Positions 25,815 through 37,100 of a DNA stretch of 64,000 nt are shown here, one piece after another; within the stretch, counting starts at the first letter, position 1; the number at the start of each line of letters is the position of its first letter. Under the pieces are notes generated by a model. The model worked only from the letters and a program-made list of their open reading frames with translations, was not told the DNA's origin and did not search any database. The stretch covers positions 124,001-188,000 of the forward strand of contig JALJCO010001050.1 of assembly GCA_023101725.1 (NCBI GenBank). The letters run 5' to 3'. The position numbers and the translations under genes were made by a program. This stretch comes from Atherinomorus stipes (lineage: Eukaryota; Chordata; Actinopteri; Atheriniformes; Atherinidae).

Positions 25815-25860
25815 TTCTTTCTGTATGTGCGTTTTTTGTTTGTTTGTTTGTTTGTTTTCT
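25772..25860. repeat. (AT)n, poly-T and (TTTG)n simple repeats
   Basis: TATATA run to about 25806, then T's, then GTTT units at about 25834-25857. Confidence 0.9.
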
Positions 25861-26339
25861 TACAAACTTGAAAAGTGTAAAAACTATACTGTTCTTGTTG
25901 AAATGTAATATTTTCACAGCAAAAATAAAGCAACCCCCACCCTTCAAAAATGGTTTGATCTGCCCACCTGACATATTCCAGATAGCAGCAACTTTGTTTT
26001 AAGGATAAATATTCTAAATGTAAGTTTGGAAAACTGTCAGAATCTCCAAAAATAAGGAGGATAAATGGGGTTGTTATGGATCTGGTTCACCGCTTAGACA
26101 CAACACCTGAATCACCAAAATAAGCTTCTCACATCCGGATAAAGCTGAATTTGGATTATTAAATAGCAGCAGTAATAACTTTGTTTTTGGATGCTGGATG
26201 ATAAAAACTTTAATGAGGCTTGAAAATTATCAGAAACTTTGTAAATAAGGAGGAAAAAAGTGGGTTTTGGTGGATCTGGTTCACCATTGGAACAAGGCAC
26301 CAACATGCTGGAAATCAGCTTCTGTCACAGCTTCTTCTT

Positions 26340-26890
26340 TTTTTTTTATGTCTTTAAAGCTAGGGTTGGCAATGTTGGGAAAACGGTTTGAGCAAGCAAC
26401 AGTTTAAAAAAAACACACCACTTAAAACCATGCCTTCAGAGTGCAGTGACATGTGCGGCGATGTTTTAACGATAACAGCTGAGTGGATAGCTCGTTAGCT
26501 TGATAGAAAACAGCTGGCAAACCATATTTTTAAAAGCTTTAGTCCACTCACCTCCAACTCCTTCTGCAGTGTAAAAAGTCCACACTGCAAACATCAACGC
26601 CTGCGAGACTTAAATGCGCTATAGATGATGTTTTGGCATTTCAGAAAGCAGAGACTGTTAGCAAGTTTTGAATAATGCGCATGCGCAAGATCAACCTGCT
26701 AGATTCACAGCTCCCTCCTCCGACCACAGAATAACGTCCAAGAGCCACTCCGGTGTTTAGCAGACAGCAGGTACAGATTCTCCATCATGTCACAACACAA
26801 ATAAAACAGATGTCCTTGTCTGAACGTTGCTAACTGCTCACAGAATGATTGTTAGCTACCTGCTGGAAACATCAGATGAGTGTTCAGCAT
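26340..26890. repeat. Possible dispersed repeat
   Basis: AAAGCTAGGGTTGGCAATG resembles the start of a common fish repeat (TAAAGCTAGGGTAGGCAAT). I see no matching right terminus in the window, so the extent and class are uncertain. Confidence 0.35.
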
Positions 26891-26894
26891 TATC

Positions 26895-26945
26895 AAATCA
26901 AATCAAAGATACTTTATTGATCCCCGAGGGAAAATTCATGACACT
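26895..26945 (-). mobile_element. LINE/SINE 3' tail only
   Basis: On the minus strand: TTTTCCCTCGGGGATCAATA then AAGTATCTTTGATTTG. This is the standard tail of several fish non-LTR elements. Nothing recognisable precedes it, so it is a severely 5'-truncated insertion. Confidence 0.65.
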
Positions 26946-27890
26946 CACCAATCAATCACTCTCATTGATCAGTCTTGCCTATTACCCGTTCTTACTATGG
27001 TAGTAAAAGAGATTGACGAGCTAGTAGACAAATGAAAAAGTTAAGGAATGCAGAGATGATTGGCTGATGTTTTTTCAGCCCCATTTCTTTCAAAGCTGAT
27101 GTATAATAATATTTATATATTTAAAGCTTTTAATTAATCATAGTGTATGTGGTAGTGAACCCAATTTTACCGAATATTGCAAAAATTGTCAAAGGAAACA
27201 TCTTCCATAACGCCTTTAATCCTTGTCTGTTGTTTTGGGGTTTTTTTGGCGCAGCAGCAGCTAGCATTCCGTTAGCTTTATTTGTTTACAGTGAGCGGTG
27301 CACAGGGGTGTCACGTGGGGGACAGAGAGAGGGGAGGGACAGAGACAAGACATAAAGGCATCAATTCGTTCTTTCCAGAAGTTGCGAATTACCAATTTCT
27401 GCCTTTCAGTGCTAATAGGGGTTGTCGGAGTTTTTACAGAACTGCAGCTCTCACAGAGGTCTGACTTTTTTCCTTCCCTTTTATGAATACATGATGTATT
27501 GATACTGTCAGGGTGGAAGCACCATTTCACCCAGTAGAACAAAAGTGTTTCTGAGCAGGATTAACAACTCTGGCTTTAACAAATGTGGAAATGAAATTGT
27601 GTTAAACTGTACAAAACAATGTACAGTTGTTTTAACTATCTTGCCTGGCAGGGCAGCTCTCTGGGTGCTCAGCACCCCTCAACCTCTAATCCTAAAATCA
27701 CCTCTGATGAGCCACCAAGACTTTTAACATCATCTGGCTCAAGTTTACCTGAGTGTTAAAGTAAACTAGGAAAATCAGTGTTTAGCTTTTATTCTCCTGA
27801 TATCTGGAACAAACTGGAAAACCAGAAGTAGGATCCAAACCTTGCTTCTGGTAAATCAGGTCTTAAAACTCTTTTATTTGCCACTGCTTT

Positions 27891-29500
27891 TAATTAATCT
27901 TTTTTCAAAAAAAATACTTGTGCATAGACGATAGTGATGGTGAAGGAAATACTTTCCAGTTTAGATTATTTAGACATTTTAACCACAGTACTTAAAGCAC
28001 ACATTTTATTAGGCTGTAGAAATTGCATCCAGACATGTAACATACATGCAGAGCCATCCCTGGATAACTGATAAATACAGCTGAGGTACACAGATGAAAG
28101 AAAACAATGTTTTGGCCAACATCAAAGATGTCCTTGGTGAGGTGTGGTGATGCAGGAGGCTTTAGTGTTTCTCTTTGAACAGGTTGTGTTTTTGGCAGGA
28201 GCCATGTAGGCCTTCCTTTGTTTGGCTTCCATACTGAATTCTGTGGATTAGATAAATAAATAAATAAATAAATAAATAAAACCTGCACGGATATCTCGGC
28301 TGAAATTAACAGATTTGTTCCAAGCTGGAAAATTAAAGACGCTTGGATTGCCGCAGTTCCCAGGAGAGAGGGATGATCTCACACATACAAGCACATCAAA
28401 CGGGACAGTTGGCTCTCTTACTTGTACAAGCTCATTGTGAAATATGCAAAGTATGAAACAATCCTGCACCCAGTCACGTTGTCTCTGTTCCTGAGAGACA
28501 GGCACAACTGCCAGCAGACGTAACTGTATCTGATCTGCTTCCTAACACAGCAATGTTCCTTCACCTCAGCCAGATCCTTCGTCATGTCCATTTTTCTTTC
28601 CTAAGTGGAAAACCTTAACCCTGAAAGCCAAAAAAGACGTTTTACAGTTGTTTTTATTTTTTTTCTCAAAACACATGAAAGTGATAAACTGGGTTCATGT
28701 TTTACTTGGCTGGTTTTTGTTTTGTTTTGTTTTTTCGCGTCCAGTAATACGGAATATATATATATATTTTTTACACATGTTGGTTGCTGCTTGTTTGCAG
28801 AGTGCATAACCACAAAGACCATGATACACCCCCAGGGCTGATCTTCAGCTATTCTGCCGTATGAGGCACTGGCAACAGGAAAGTCATAAATGTCATCATG
28901 GGAGACGAAGATGATGCCAGACGACAATACTTTGATACAAAAATAAGATTTAGAGAGCCCATATATTATCCATTGGTTGATCGTTTTACTTTGTGTGTTT
29001 TATTTGATCTATTTCCTCGTTTAGAATACAAGGTAGACAATATCTTCTTCCAAAGACTCCCTGTCAGGATGGCAGCATTAAAGTCACAGAAATAACACAG
29101 AGAAACAAAACATGTCCATTCTAACTAAATCCAAAATATTTCTGTGTTTATAAGAATATATAAATCAGCTGCTCAGCAAATGTTCTAGGATTTGGCAATC
29201 CTAGAACATTTTAAAGAATTTTAGTTTCAGATAAAGTATCATATTAGGTGGTGTTATATAAGAAAAGGCTCGAACTGTGAAAGGTTCACAATGTCTTTAA
29301 ATCAAATGGTAATATGCACTTTTCTTCTTTGGTTTGGAGGCAAGAATCATAAAGAGTCATAGGCAGAGTTGTAAATGGATGAGCCTGCATTTGTCTTTAA
29401 TGGGGCATATAAGTAGGAATCCAGTGTTTTAAGAAAGGATGAAGATACATGTGGATAATATAAGCAAAATCTGACAGAAAAAGAAAACTAATTGCATTAT
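27891..29500. other. Gene-free stretch with an (AAAT)n microsatellite
   Basis: AAAT/TAAA repeats at about 28250-28281, a perfect hairpin at 29178-29211 and a short TATATA run at about 28755. No gene is seen. Confidence 0.5.
29178..29211. other. Perfect 15 bp hairpin
   Basis: The arm AAATGTTCTAGGATT and its exact reverse complement AATCCTAGAACATTT are separated by 4 nt (TGGC). It is too short for a typical miRNA precursor. Confidence 0.85.
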
Positions 29501-29504
29501 TGTG

Positions 29505-29670
29505 GCAGGTATGCAATGAAGGCCCGAGCAGGATTCAATCCCCAGACTCCCAGGTGAGAGTCGTGCGCGCTTACCAGTCAGCCAAAGGGACATCCCAATG
29601 GTCAAGTAGTCTGGGCGCATGATCAATCAGAGGCATAGTGACAGGACCCCCCACAGTCATATCTCTGCCC
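29505..29670 (-). mobile_element. tRNA-related SINE, copy 2
   Basis: Read on the minus strand it has GGGGTCCTGTCACTATGCC, ATCATGCGCCCAGACTACTT, the A-box-like TTGGCTGACTGGTAAG, GACTCTCACCTGGGAGTCTG and the B-box-like GGGGATTGAATCC. It matches 24728-24868. Better preserved than copy 1. Confidence 0.65.
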
Positions 29671-29804
29671 CTCTTTCCACAAGCACATCCTTATGCTCTG
29701 CGCCAGCTGCCACCAATTACAAATCCACAGACTAATTACCAGTATCACATGGATCCTGCCGACAACACCAAAATGTGGCAAAGTACACAATGAGAGCCCA
29801 GAAA

Positions 29805-29885
29805 TCTCGTGAGATTTCGTTTTTAAATATATCGGTCCCAAAAAAATTATACTGATATTTTCCAATATCACATTTATCCATGTCC
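29805..29885. mobile_element. Fragment of the hAT-like family found at 11.1 and 33.2 kb
   Basis: CGTGAGATTTCGTTTTTAAA then TATATCGGTCCCAAAAAAAT and GATATTTTCCAATATCACAT correspond to 33653-33718 in the better-preserved copy. Only ~80 bp remain. Confidence 0.55.
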
Positions 29886-29979
29886 AAACTCTTTTACATA
29901 AACAGAAAATACAATAAGACCAAAATGAATATTTGAGAAACATCTGTGGTGACTTTGAATAAGATTGATGTAGCTACCG

Positions 29980-30600
29980 TTTAAAGGCCTCCTTCCACTG
30001 AAAACCCATTTAACTTGCTCCTTCTGAAATACGGAGGGTTTCCCCTTGTTTACTTACACATGCTGACTTGCTAGCGTTGCGTTCCCCCCAGTCGGCTGTG
30101 CTTTCTCATCAGAGAAACAATACGAAGAAAAGAGCGAATCGGGAACAGCCTCGCAGTTCTACGTCACATTGCAAATAGCGTGTCCCACGTGGGGTTTCTA
30201 TCTGTCCATTGGAAGGCAGGTAACCCTCCACTACACACTAGTAGTGGAGACAGCCCGACTGTAGCTTTGGAGTTGAGAAGCTAATTAGCTAACTGTTTGT
30301 TAGCATGGCGGAACAAACTTGTTTGTCGGCTCTTTTCCTGTCTGTAACGAAATAAGAGCGGAGGGCGGAGCTTCCTTCATACACTGAGGGGAGGCAGCCA
30401 ATCAGACGGAAATTCATGAGAAGGACCCGGAAAAGCCTGCCGTTGGACCACAAGCCTCTCTTCTAGTATACAAATACAGCTGGATACAAAGATACCAGAA
30501 GGTTTTTTTTCAACAGAAACGATGCAGAATGCATTCAATAATAATGGAGAACACAAAAATATTAATGAAATGACCACGGAAGTACAACTTTAATAAAGTA
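29980..30600. repeat. Possible unclassified dispersed repeat
   Basis: The locally higher GC, CpG content and motifs (TTAGCTAACTGTTTGTTAGC, GGCGGAGCTTCCTTCATACA) resemble dispersed fish MITEs, but no terminal repeats could be located. No gene is seen. Confidence 0.3.
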
Positions 30601-33206
30601 ACACGTTATTTTGGAAAGATCATTTCCAAAACCTGTGCTGGCCTATATATTAATGTTGCATTGCTTGTCTCATTCATTGCAAAACCTCTTTTAGCTCCCA
30701 TCTTTTTTAACTCCCCTCCAAAGACACCCAGTCTGTTCAGACTGATCAGAAATGGCAGTGCTCAAACACTGAGGTCTTACAAACTGTTTTAAGCACAAAT
30801 ATGTGATATGATGTGAATCAAGAGTCTGACTGGCAACCAGCATTTCAGGCAGTGAAATATAAACATCTCATGTGGGAGAGATCAACTATTTTTGATGTGG
30901 ACTTTAGGGTTTGTGATTTTCCAGACAGGTTTTCAGTTTTTCAAATGTCTTGTATAGAAGGAAGGAATTGCTTTGTACACCACTATCAAGGCAAAGAGAA
31001 AACGATGATTCCATTTTGCTTGTTTGGCAAGAATTTTGGCAGCCTCAATGGAAACTTGAAATGCTTGCAAGTAAATGACTGCCCACTGCATGCAAATAAA
31101 CCGAATGTCTCTTGTTCCTCAGAGCCAAATTCAAATAAGCTCCATAGTTTTTAGGTGCTGCTGCCCTGTAACCCGACAATTATCAGGTTTGACTGCTTCC
31201 AAGAATGTCTCATGGTTTTTTCTGAAATGCTTTAAATTTTCTACAATGGGCCTTTTCTTCAGTCTGTGTAAGTTAGTGATTTTATTTTATTTATTCATTA
31301 TTTTTTTTTTTTTTACTGAAGACATATGATTTTAATTGATTTGATTCAATAGGTTAATTCTTGAGTCTTTCTAAACTATATGTAATGGAGTTAATAGTTA
31401 TAACAATAGTGCCAGTTGATAGATAATAAAAAAAAAAAGATAAGACTAAATAAAGTGTGAACATGTTCATTAATTTTGTATAATGTATAAATGTGGATGA
31501 TAAGGAATTGTTAACATTTTCTTGACATAATACATCCTGTTGCTTTCATTTAGATTCAGTAAGGGCATCATAAAGGAACACACACACACACACACACACA
31601 TCATATTAAAGACATCAGATGTACAGTTTGCTAATAGTTGAAAAAAGCACTGCATTCCCTCCCACCCACCCAATAATTTCATGGAATCAAAAACTAGGCC
31701 AAGCGTATGAAGCCACAAAGACTGCTTTCATGTTCTACCACACCACTACCGTTTCTATTTTTCCATTTTTATACATTACGAAAAAGGAATGAAGAAAAAC
31801 AGGAAGATGAAGCCAACAGTAAGATGAGCTGTAGAAATACTCAGACTGAGGACATGGACAGGGTAAACAATTCATTAAAAGGTTGATGAAAAAGGTTATT
31901 TTTATTATTATTCCCTTTAAAATTCCAAGCAGCCTGTAGACAAAGATGAAGGACTTAGACAGCGACCATGGCTGGTAAAAAAAAATAGAAATAAAAATGT
32001 CATGTCCTTTTTTTCCGGATCATTTGGTGCACTCTGGAATTCTGTGTTTTGGCACAGCGAGCTACGGCCGGACGAAGGATGTGAACCGCAGCTGTTTAAG
32101 CTTACTACATGAAAAAATAAAAAAATATATGCGAGAATTTACAAAGACAAGAAGACAAAGAGCCCACGTCTTTTGGAGATGTCAGCGTTTCTTTAGAAGC
32201 AGCGGATTGGAGTTTTACAGAAATACAACCGAATCATTTTTCGGCCGTTGGTGCTCTGCATGGCTCAAAAAACAACCCCAGCTGTGATTGAGAGTCATAG
32301 AGGAGCCAAAGGCTGGGGGGCATGCCGCGAGAAAGGACAGGGAAAAAGAGAAAAAAGAGATAAAAGAGAATTAAGGGAGACACAACTTCAGAAAGAGAGT
32401 AAGGAGGAGAAGCCAAGGGAGACGTGGAGGGAGATTAGAAAAGAAGAGGCTCGGATATGAAGTGAAGCAGATGTTTTCCTCATGAGAGGTTTTAGGAGTT
32501 GAATCCTTTTACCCATAAAGTCTCATGTGCTTTCAAGTTGGCTGTGATGTCGCCTGATGGCGCATCAACATAGGGAGGGCTCAGAGTCTGCAAATCCTGC
32601 CAACCAAGTGCACCAACCTGTTTTTCAGCAACCAGCATGTGAGGAGGGATGCAGGCTTGCTGCGAACTTCTGACATCTACCTTCCCCATATGCCTGTGTA
32701 AGCAAGGAACAGTAAGATGGCGTCCTTCTGTGCACTTTTGTTAGTTTAAGCATGGAGGTGTACTGTACATGCCTGTCTGCTCTGACACAAGTAGGCCAAC
32801 AGAGTGTACTGCCGGCTGGAATGCGTGGCATGGGTCCACTCCATTCCTGCCGAGCCTGCATTAAATCCTACTAGAACTGGTCCGAATGCAGGTGGAGGGG
32901 TTGTAGCACATACCAGCCATCCTCCCCCAACAACACACCCAAACAGCTGCGATGACTATGTCTGTATGTCCTCCTCAGCCCTCCACAGACTGATAAATAT
33001 CCCATAGCTGTGTCCAAAATCACACACACTCAGGAATCTCTCCCGACCACAGAGGTACAGCAAGGACTGAACCTCGTCAACATATTGAAAGAACACTGTT
33101 GAAAACTAATAAAAACATTTTCTGTGCAGTGAATAAACTGAATTCGACATTTTTGTTTTGGAACAAATGTATTTCAGCTTTTCCTCCCATAAGTAAATAT
33201 TTGTTT
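30601..33206. other. Gene-free stretch
   Basis: Contains a (CA)n run at about 31579-31600 and an A/G-rich segment at about 32330-32460. No family motifs occur in any frame. Confidence 0.45.
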
Positions 33207-33767
33207 GGGTATGTTCGGTATTAGCTTTTCGACTGATATAACGACATTGTCCAACTCTTAATTTCCAATATTCAATACTAATGTATGCAGAAAACTGTGA
33301 GGTTGTACAAGAGATACAACTATATTCTGCTCTGAGAGCAAAGATCCCAAAACATCCTTAACTCAACCAGAGGAGTTCATTTTGGACATCTGGCTGCCAG
33401 ATATCAGATACTAGCAGGTATTAGCCAACATGTGGCTAATTATAATGTTTCTGACAACTTGATAACTTAACCAACAACTTAAAACCAGACATATTATAAG
33501 CAGCTTCAAAGCAAGTCAGTCTGTAGCAGCAGCAGCTGCACCGTAGTCTGAAAGGAATGCTGGGATATGGAGTTCTTCCACAATAACTGGTGCAGAATAC
33601 GCTAATGAAACAAGAGCTCACCACATTTCCTAATGGAACAAGATCTTGTGAGATTTCATTAGTAAAGATATCAGTCCGAAAACAACCAATACCGATATTT
33701 TCCAGTGTCATATTTCAATGCCCAATCAGTCTATAATATCGGTAGGCTGATGATATTGGACATCTCT
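33207..33767. mobile_element. hAT-like repeat, copy 2 (561 bp, uninterrupted)
   Basis: The left end GGTATGTTCGGTATTAGC and right end ATATCGGTAGGCTGATGATA then TTGGACATCTCT are imperfect inverted repeats. The body matches copy 1 at 11.1 kb over most of its length. This copy shows the original uninterrupted layout. No transposase is present. Confidence 0.75.
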
Positions 33768-33839
33768 ACTTTTTTATATGTTCACATTCCTATTTGTCTT
33801 CTACCTGCAGTTTAAAAGAAAATACAATTCTGTCCTTTC

Positions 33840-34142
33840 CAGTTTATGCAGCAATTAGCTTGAGATGAGGTGAGGGTCAGGCAAGGTTCAGCAACTAGGA
33901 GGTGAAAAAACTTCTCACACAGGTTAGGACTGGGCAAAAAGGCAGCAGTCAGAACAGGCAGGCAAAAAATATGAAGTTACTTGAACCATGAATAAGGCTT
34001 GAAAGCGGTGAAGACAACAGGCAATGTCACACTGAGGTGCAAAGCAGGTGTTTAAATAGGGAGCTGCACAGGTGAAGATAATCAGCAAATCAGCAGGAGG
34101 AGGGAGAGTATGCTGCACACTGAAGGCAGGACAGAGCATGAC
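33840..34142. repeat. Unclassified dispersed repeat
   Basis: Blocks such as TTTAAATAGGGAGCTGCACA, GGTGAAGATAATCAGC and GGCAGGACAGAGCATGACAG are typical of a widespread fish repeat with a TTTAAATA...CAGGTG...GACAG end. No inverted ends are clear. Confidence 0.4.
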
Positions 34143-37100
34143 AGTTTTGCTCTATATACACACAAAATTTAATGTCAGGATTAATCTATAATTTATACAG
34201 CAAATAAACTAGAGGGACATTTTCTTCATAATACAAACAGAAACATTTGCATGACCAGGTTTGGTGCTGCTGTGGCGTACTTGAAGCCTGTGTTACAAAC
34301 TTAACAGATTTAAAGTAACCTGTTACTGGAAATCTGACTCAATGACTAAAACCTCCCTGAACTGCTCAGTCCACATCAGTCTCAGAAAGATTATGAGGTG
34401 ACCTATTCTACATTAAAGGCCACTGTGAACAACTCTAAACCACTCGATTAGAAAAAGGGTGTCTAAACCTGCTGGATGGAGATTTTTAGAGGAAAAAGAC
34501 ATAAACTCGAGCTACGTGGGAAAGAGGAGAGAAGCCACATAAGCTGTGGGATGAAAGACAGTTGTGCTGACTGAGCCAGCCAACCAGTGAACAGGGAATC
34601 TAATATTATTGAAAGCAAAAGTAGCAGTTTTATACTTCCTAAAGCAACCTTGTTGTATTTAACTTCATTTTTTTAAAATGCACTTTCTTTAAGACATTAA
34701 TGCAATCTTACCCATATATGAGAAGTGCTAAAAAGATCATGACACAAACAAAGCTGGAGGAAACATGGTCGCTGTCATCTGCTAACAGGCAGAGGGAGGG
34801 GGTGGGGACAGACTGGCATAGATCCCCATTCACCAAATGAGGAAAAGCATCATATTTCACGGCTTTCTAAGAGCACGTTTTCTCAGAAAAACATTGAAAT
34901 ATGAAATTCTGGGGAACACAGACGAGTTTTATTGAGGATTAACAGCTGCTGGAGTCGGACAATAAAAGTTTAAACCTTTGCTCTGTTTACCCACTCTGTA
35001 TCCATCCCATATATAACTTGCTGTTATATATGGGACATAGGTATGTAGGCAATTTCACACACTCAGGCTATATGAAGACTTACCCCTGCTGAGGCTCATA
35101 CCACCTCTGGGTCTCTGTCTGCTTTAACTTTATTGCTCGGTTCATCTGATATTTCTCTGTATATATCATTTCTGTCAAGACTCCCTTTAAGACCTGAAGC
35201 AGACAGAAGGAAACATTTATAATTAACAGAATTGGTTGTTTTTTTGTATTGATTATTAGGTGCAGCTGTCAGGGACTTTAGCCTAAGATATTTTCAATTC
35301 AAATTTGTTTTGGTAGTGACGATTAAACCAGTTTAAACATTAAAAAAAATTGTGTCCACATTGGAAACAAGATAGAGCTTTAAACATGCAGTAGAAGTAA
35401 AGTTAGTGTGCAACCTTTGCTATTTACCCAGTTCTGGCCGTGTGTCTTTCATAGCGATGTGTTATAAAGGTAATGAGTAACTTATTAGTCCCATAGGGAA
35501 ATTAGTCTGCTACAGTTACTCATTAAGCTGCCAGTTTTATGTAGGTCATGGCTGTTTTTGAATGCTAAATCTTTTTGCTGCTGCTTTGTCATCTACATTT
35601 CACAGTCAGAATAGCTGGATTTATCCACAGAAACACAAACTTAGTCAGTGTGAGTCTGTTGACTTGTTCAGTTTGGGGGTAATCAACTTAAGTTAGAGAA
35701 GCAAGTCGTGGTTTGTGAAATGAAATGTAGCCTGTAGCATCTTATCAGCGTGTGAAAACATGTATGCGCATCTAGAAAAACCAAAAATATTTTGACTCTG
35801 CTTCTGCAGAGTTTGATAAACTGAAGTGTTGTGTCGGGAAGCAGCAAGGCCGTGTGTGTGTTTTATTTGTGCTTTTATGGGTCATTATGTGATTTTTGCA
35901 TATCTGTTGTGTTCCAGTTTTACCCAGGCACAGTTTGTTCTGTACACGTTACACCTTTGTGTTTTCACGAACATGTGGATCCTGCTTACTGTTGCATCTT
36001 GATTGTGGGTGTATTTGAACCAATTAACAGTGTATGTGTTGCACACGTGTGCTCAAAGGGGAAGAAAAGCCGCAGATCTTCCTGTCAGCTGTTGTCTGTC
36101 TTGTTCTGAAAGTATATTTCCACTCACTACTCTATTCATTCACTCTTTTTCTCTTTTCTAAATACATTTCCTTTCATTTACTCTATTTCTTCCCTTACAT
36201 GCAACATTTTCTCCAAGTTTCATCTCAATTATTAATCTTATTTCCTAAATCGGCTTCTGTACCGCTGGCTGGTGTTTCTCCATCTCTCCGTGTTGCTTCT
36301 TGTTAGAAAAGTACATGTTCCCATCAACATAAACAGGAAACAGCTGAGGTTCTGTGCTTTCTTTTCTTTTTCCTGCCAGTTTCTCAGAAAACTGAACCAA
36401 GCCACCTGAATCAAAGCCAACATCTCCACCAATCATACAGTCGGCAGAGCAGGCAGATCATGCGGTTCGAGGTTAGCAAGCTGCATTGTGTTTACAAGCA
36501 TTGGAGGCTTTAAATGAACACGTGCTTTCGGGTAAAAGATGTTTTTTTCTCACTCTCTCTCTCTCTCTCTTTCTGCAGCTGACTAGGGAAATGGCTTTTC
36601 TGCCATGTTTCGAAGCTTAAACCTTGATAATAAGCTGTAGCCTCCTTTGCATGGATTTGCAGTCTGTGATGCAACAACTTGAGGAAAAAAACAGTTTAAG
36701 CGCACGAATTTGAGGATGTGAGCCTTTTGCTCTGATGTTTGTGAAATGGTTGTCACCACAGCGCCTCACTGGGGGATTTTCTCCTCCAGTCAGCAAAAAG
36801 CTGATGGTCACTGATGCAAATGACCTTCAACGCACTCCCCATGGTGTTTTTTTTTGTGTGTGTGTGCCTCTGTTTATTGAAGTGAGCACAGTCTGCCCAC
36901 TCGGGCTGTCTACGTGAATGGACTGTCTGCACACTGTAAAGAGCAGCTGATTGATTATGAGCGCCTTGTCCTTTTTGTATTGAGGATTCCGACTAAATAA
37001 ATCTGCTTGTGCATGTGTGTGGTGGGAAAAGTGCGTACACTATCACACCCCTGTTTGTGTCTGTGTGGCAAGACCTCATGCAGATCGCTCTCGCTGAGCC

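Larger units (their letters stand above)
24985..27890 (+). pseudogene. Broken L2/CR1-like LINE reverse transcriptase fragments
   Basis: Plus-strand pieces follow LINE order. At about 25000-25070: WMHQNFLQINEDKTKIIVLK. At about 25110-25200: NLDVILDSELNFNVQIKA then AFYHL. At about 25335-25375: IQNAAARVLTKNVKG. At 25643-25735: MFLLVCKALNGPHI then LFEPHR. After a long interruption comes a C-terminal-like piece at about 27640-27890 (SPLMSHQDF ... FILLISGTNWK). There are frequent stops and frameshifts, with insertions at 25393-25640 and between 25746 and 27635. That the last piece belongs to the same copy is inference. Confidence 0.65.

Noticed and set aside
25836..25857. CRISPR-like short direct repeats
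   Set aside because: These are simple (TTTG)n units without spacers, in a vertebrate genome.
29178..29211. MicroRNA precursor at the perfect hairpin
   Set aside because: The foldback is only 34 nt in all; miRNA precursors need a longer stem.
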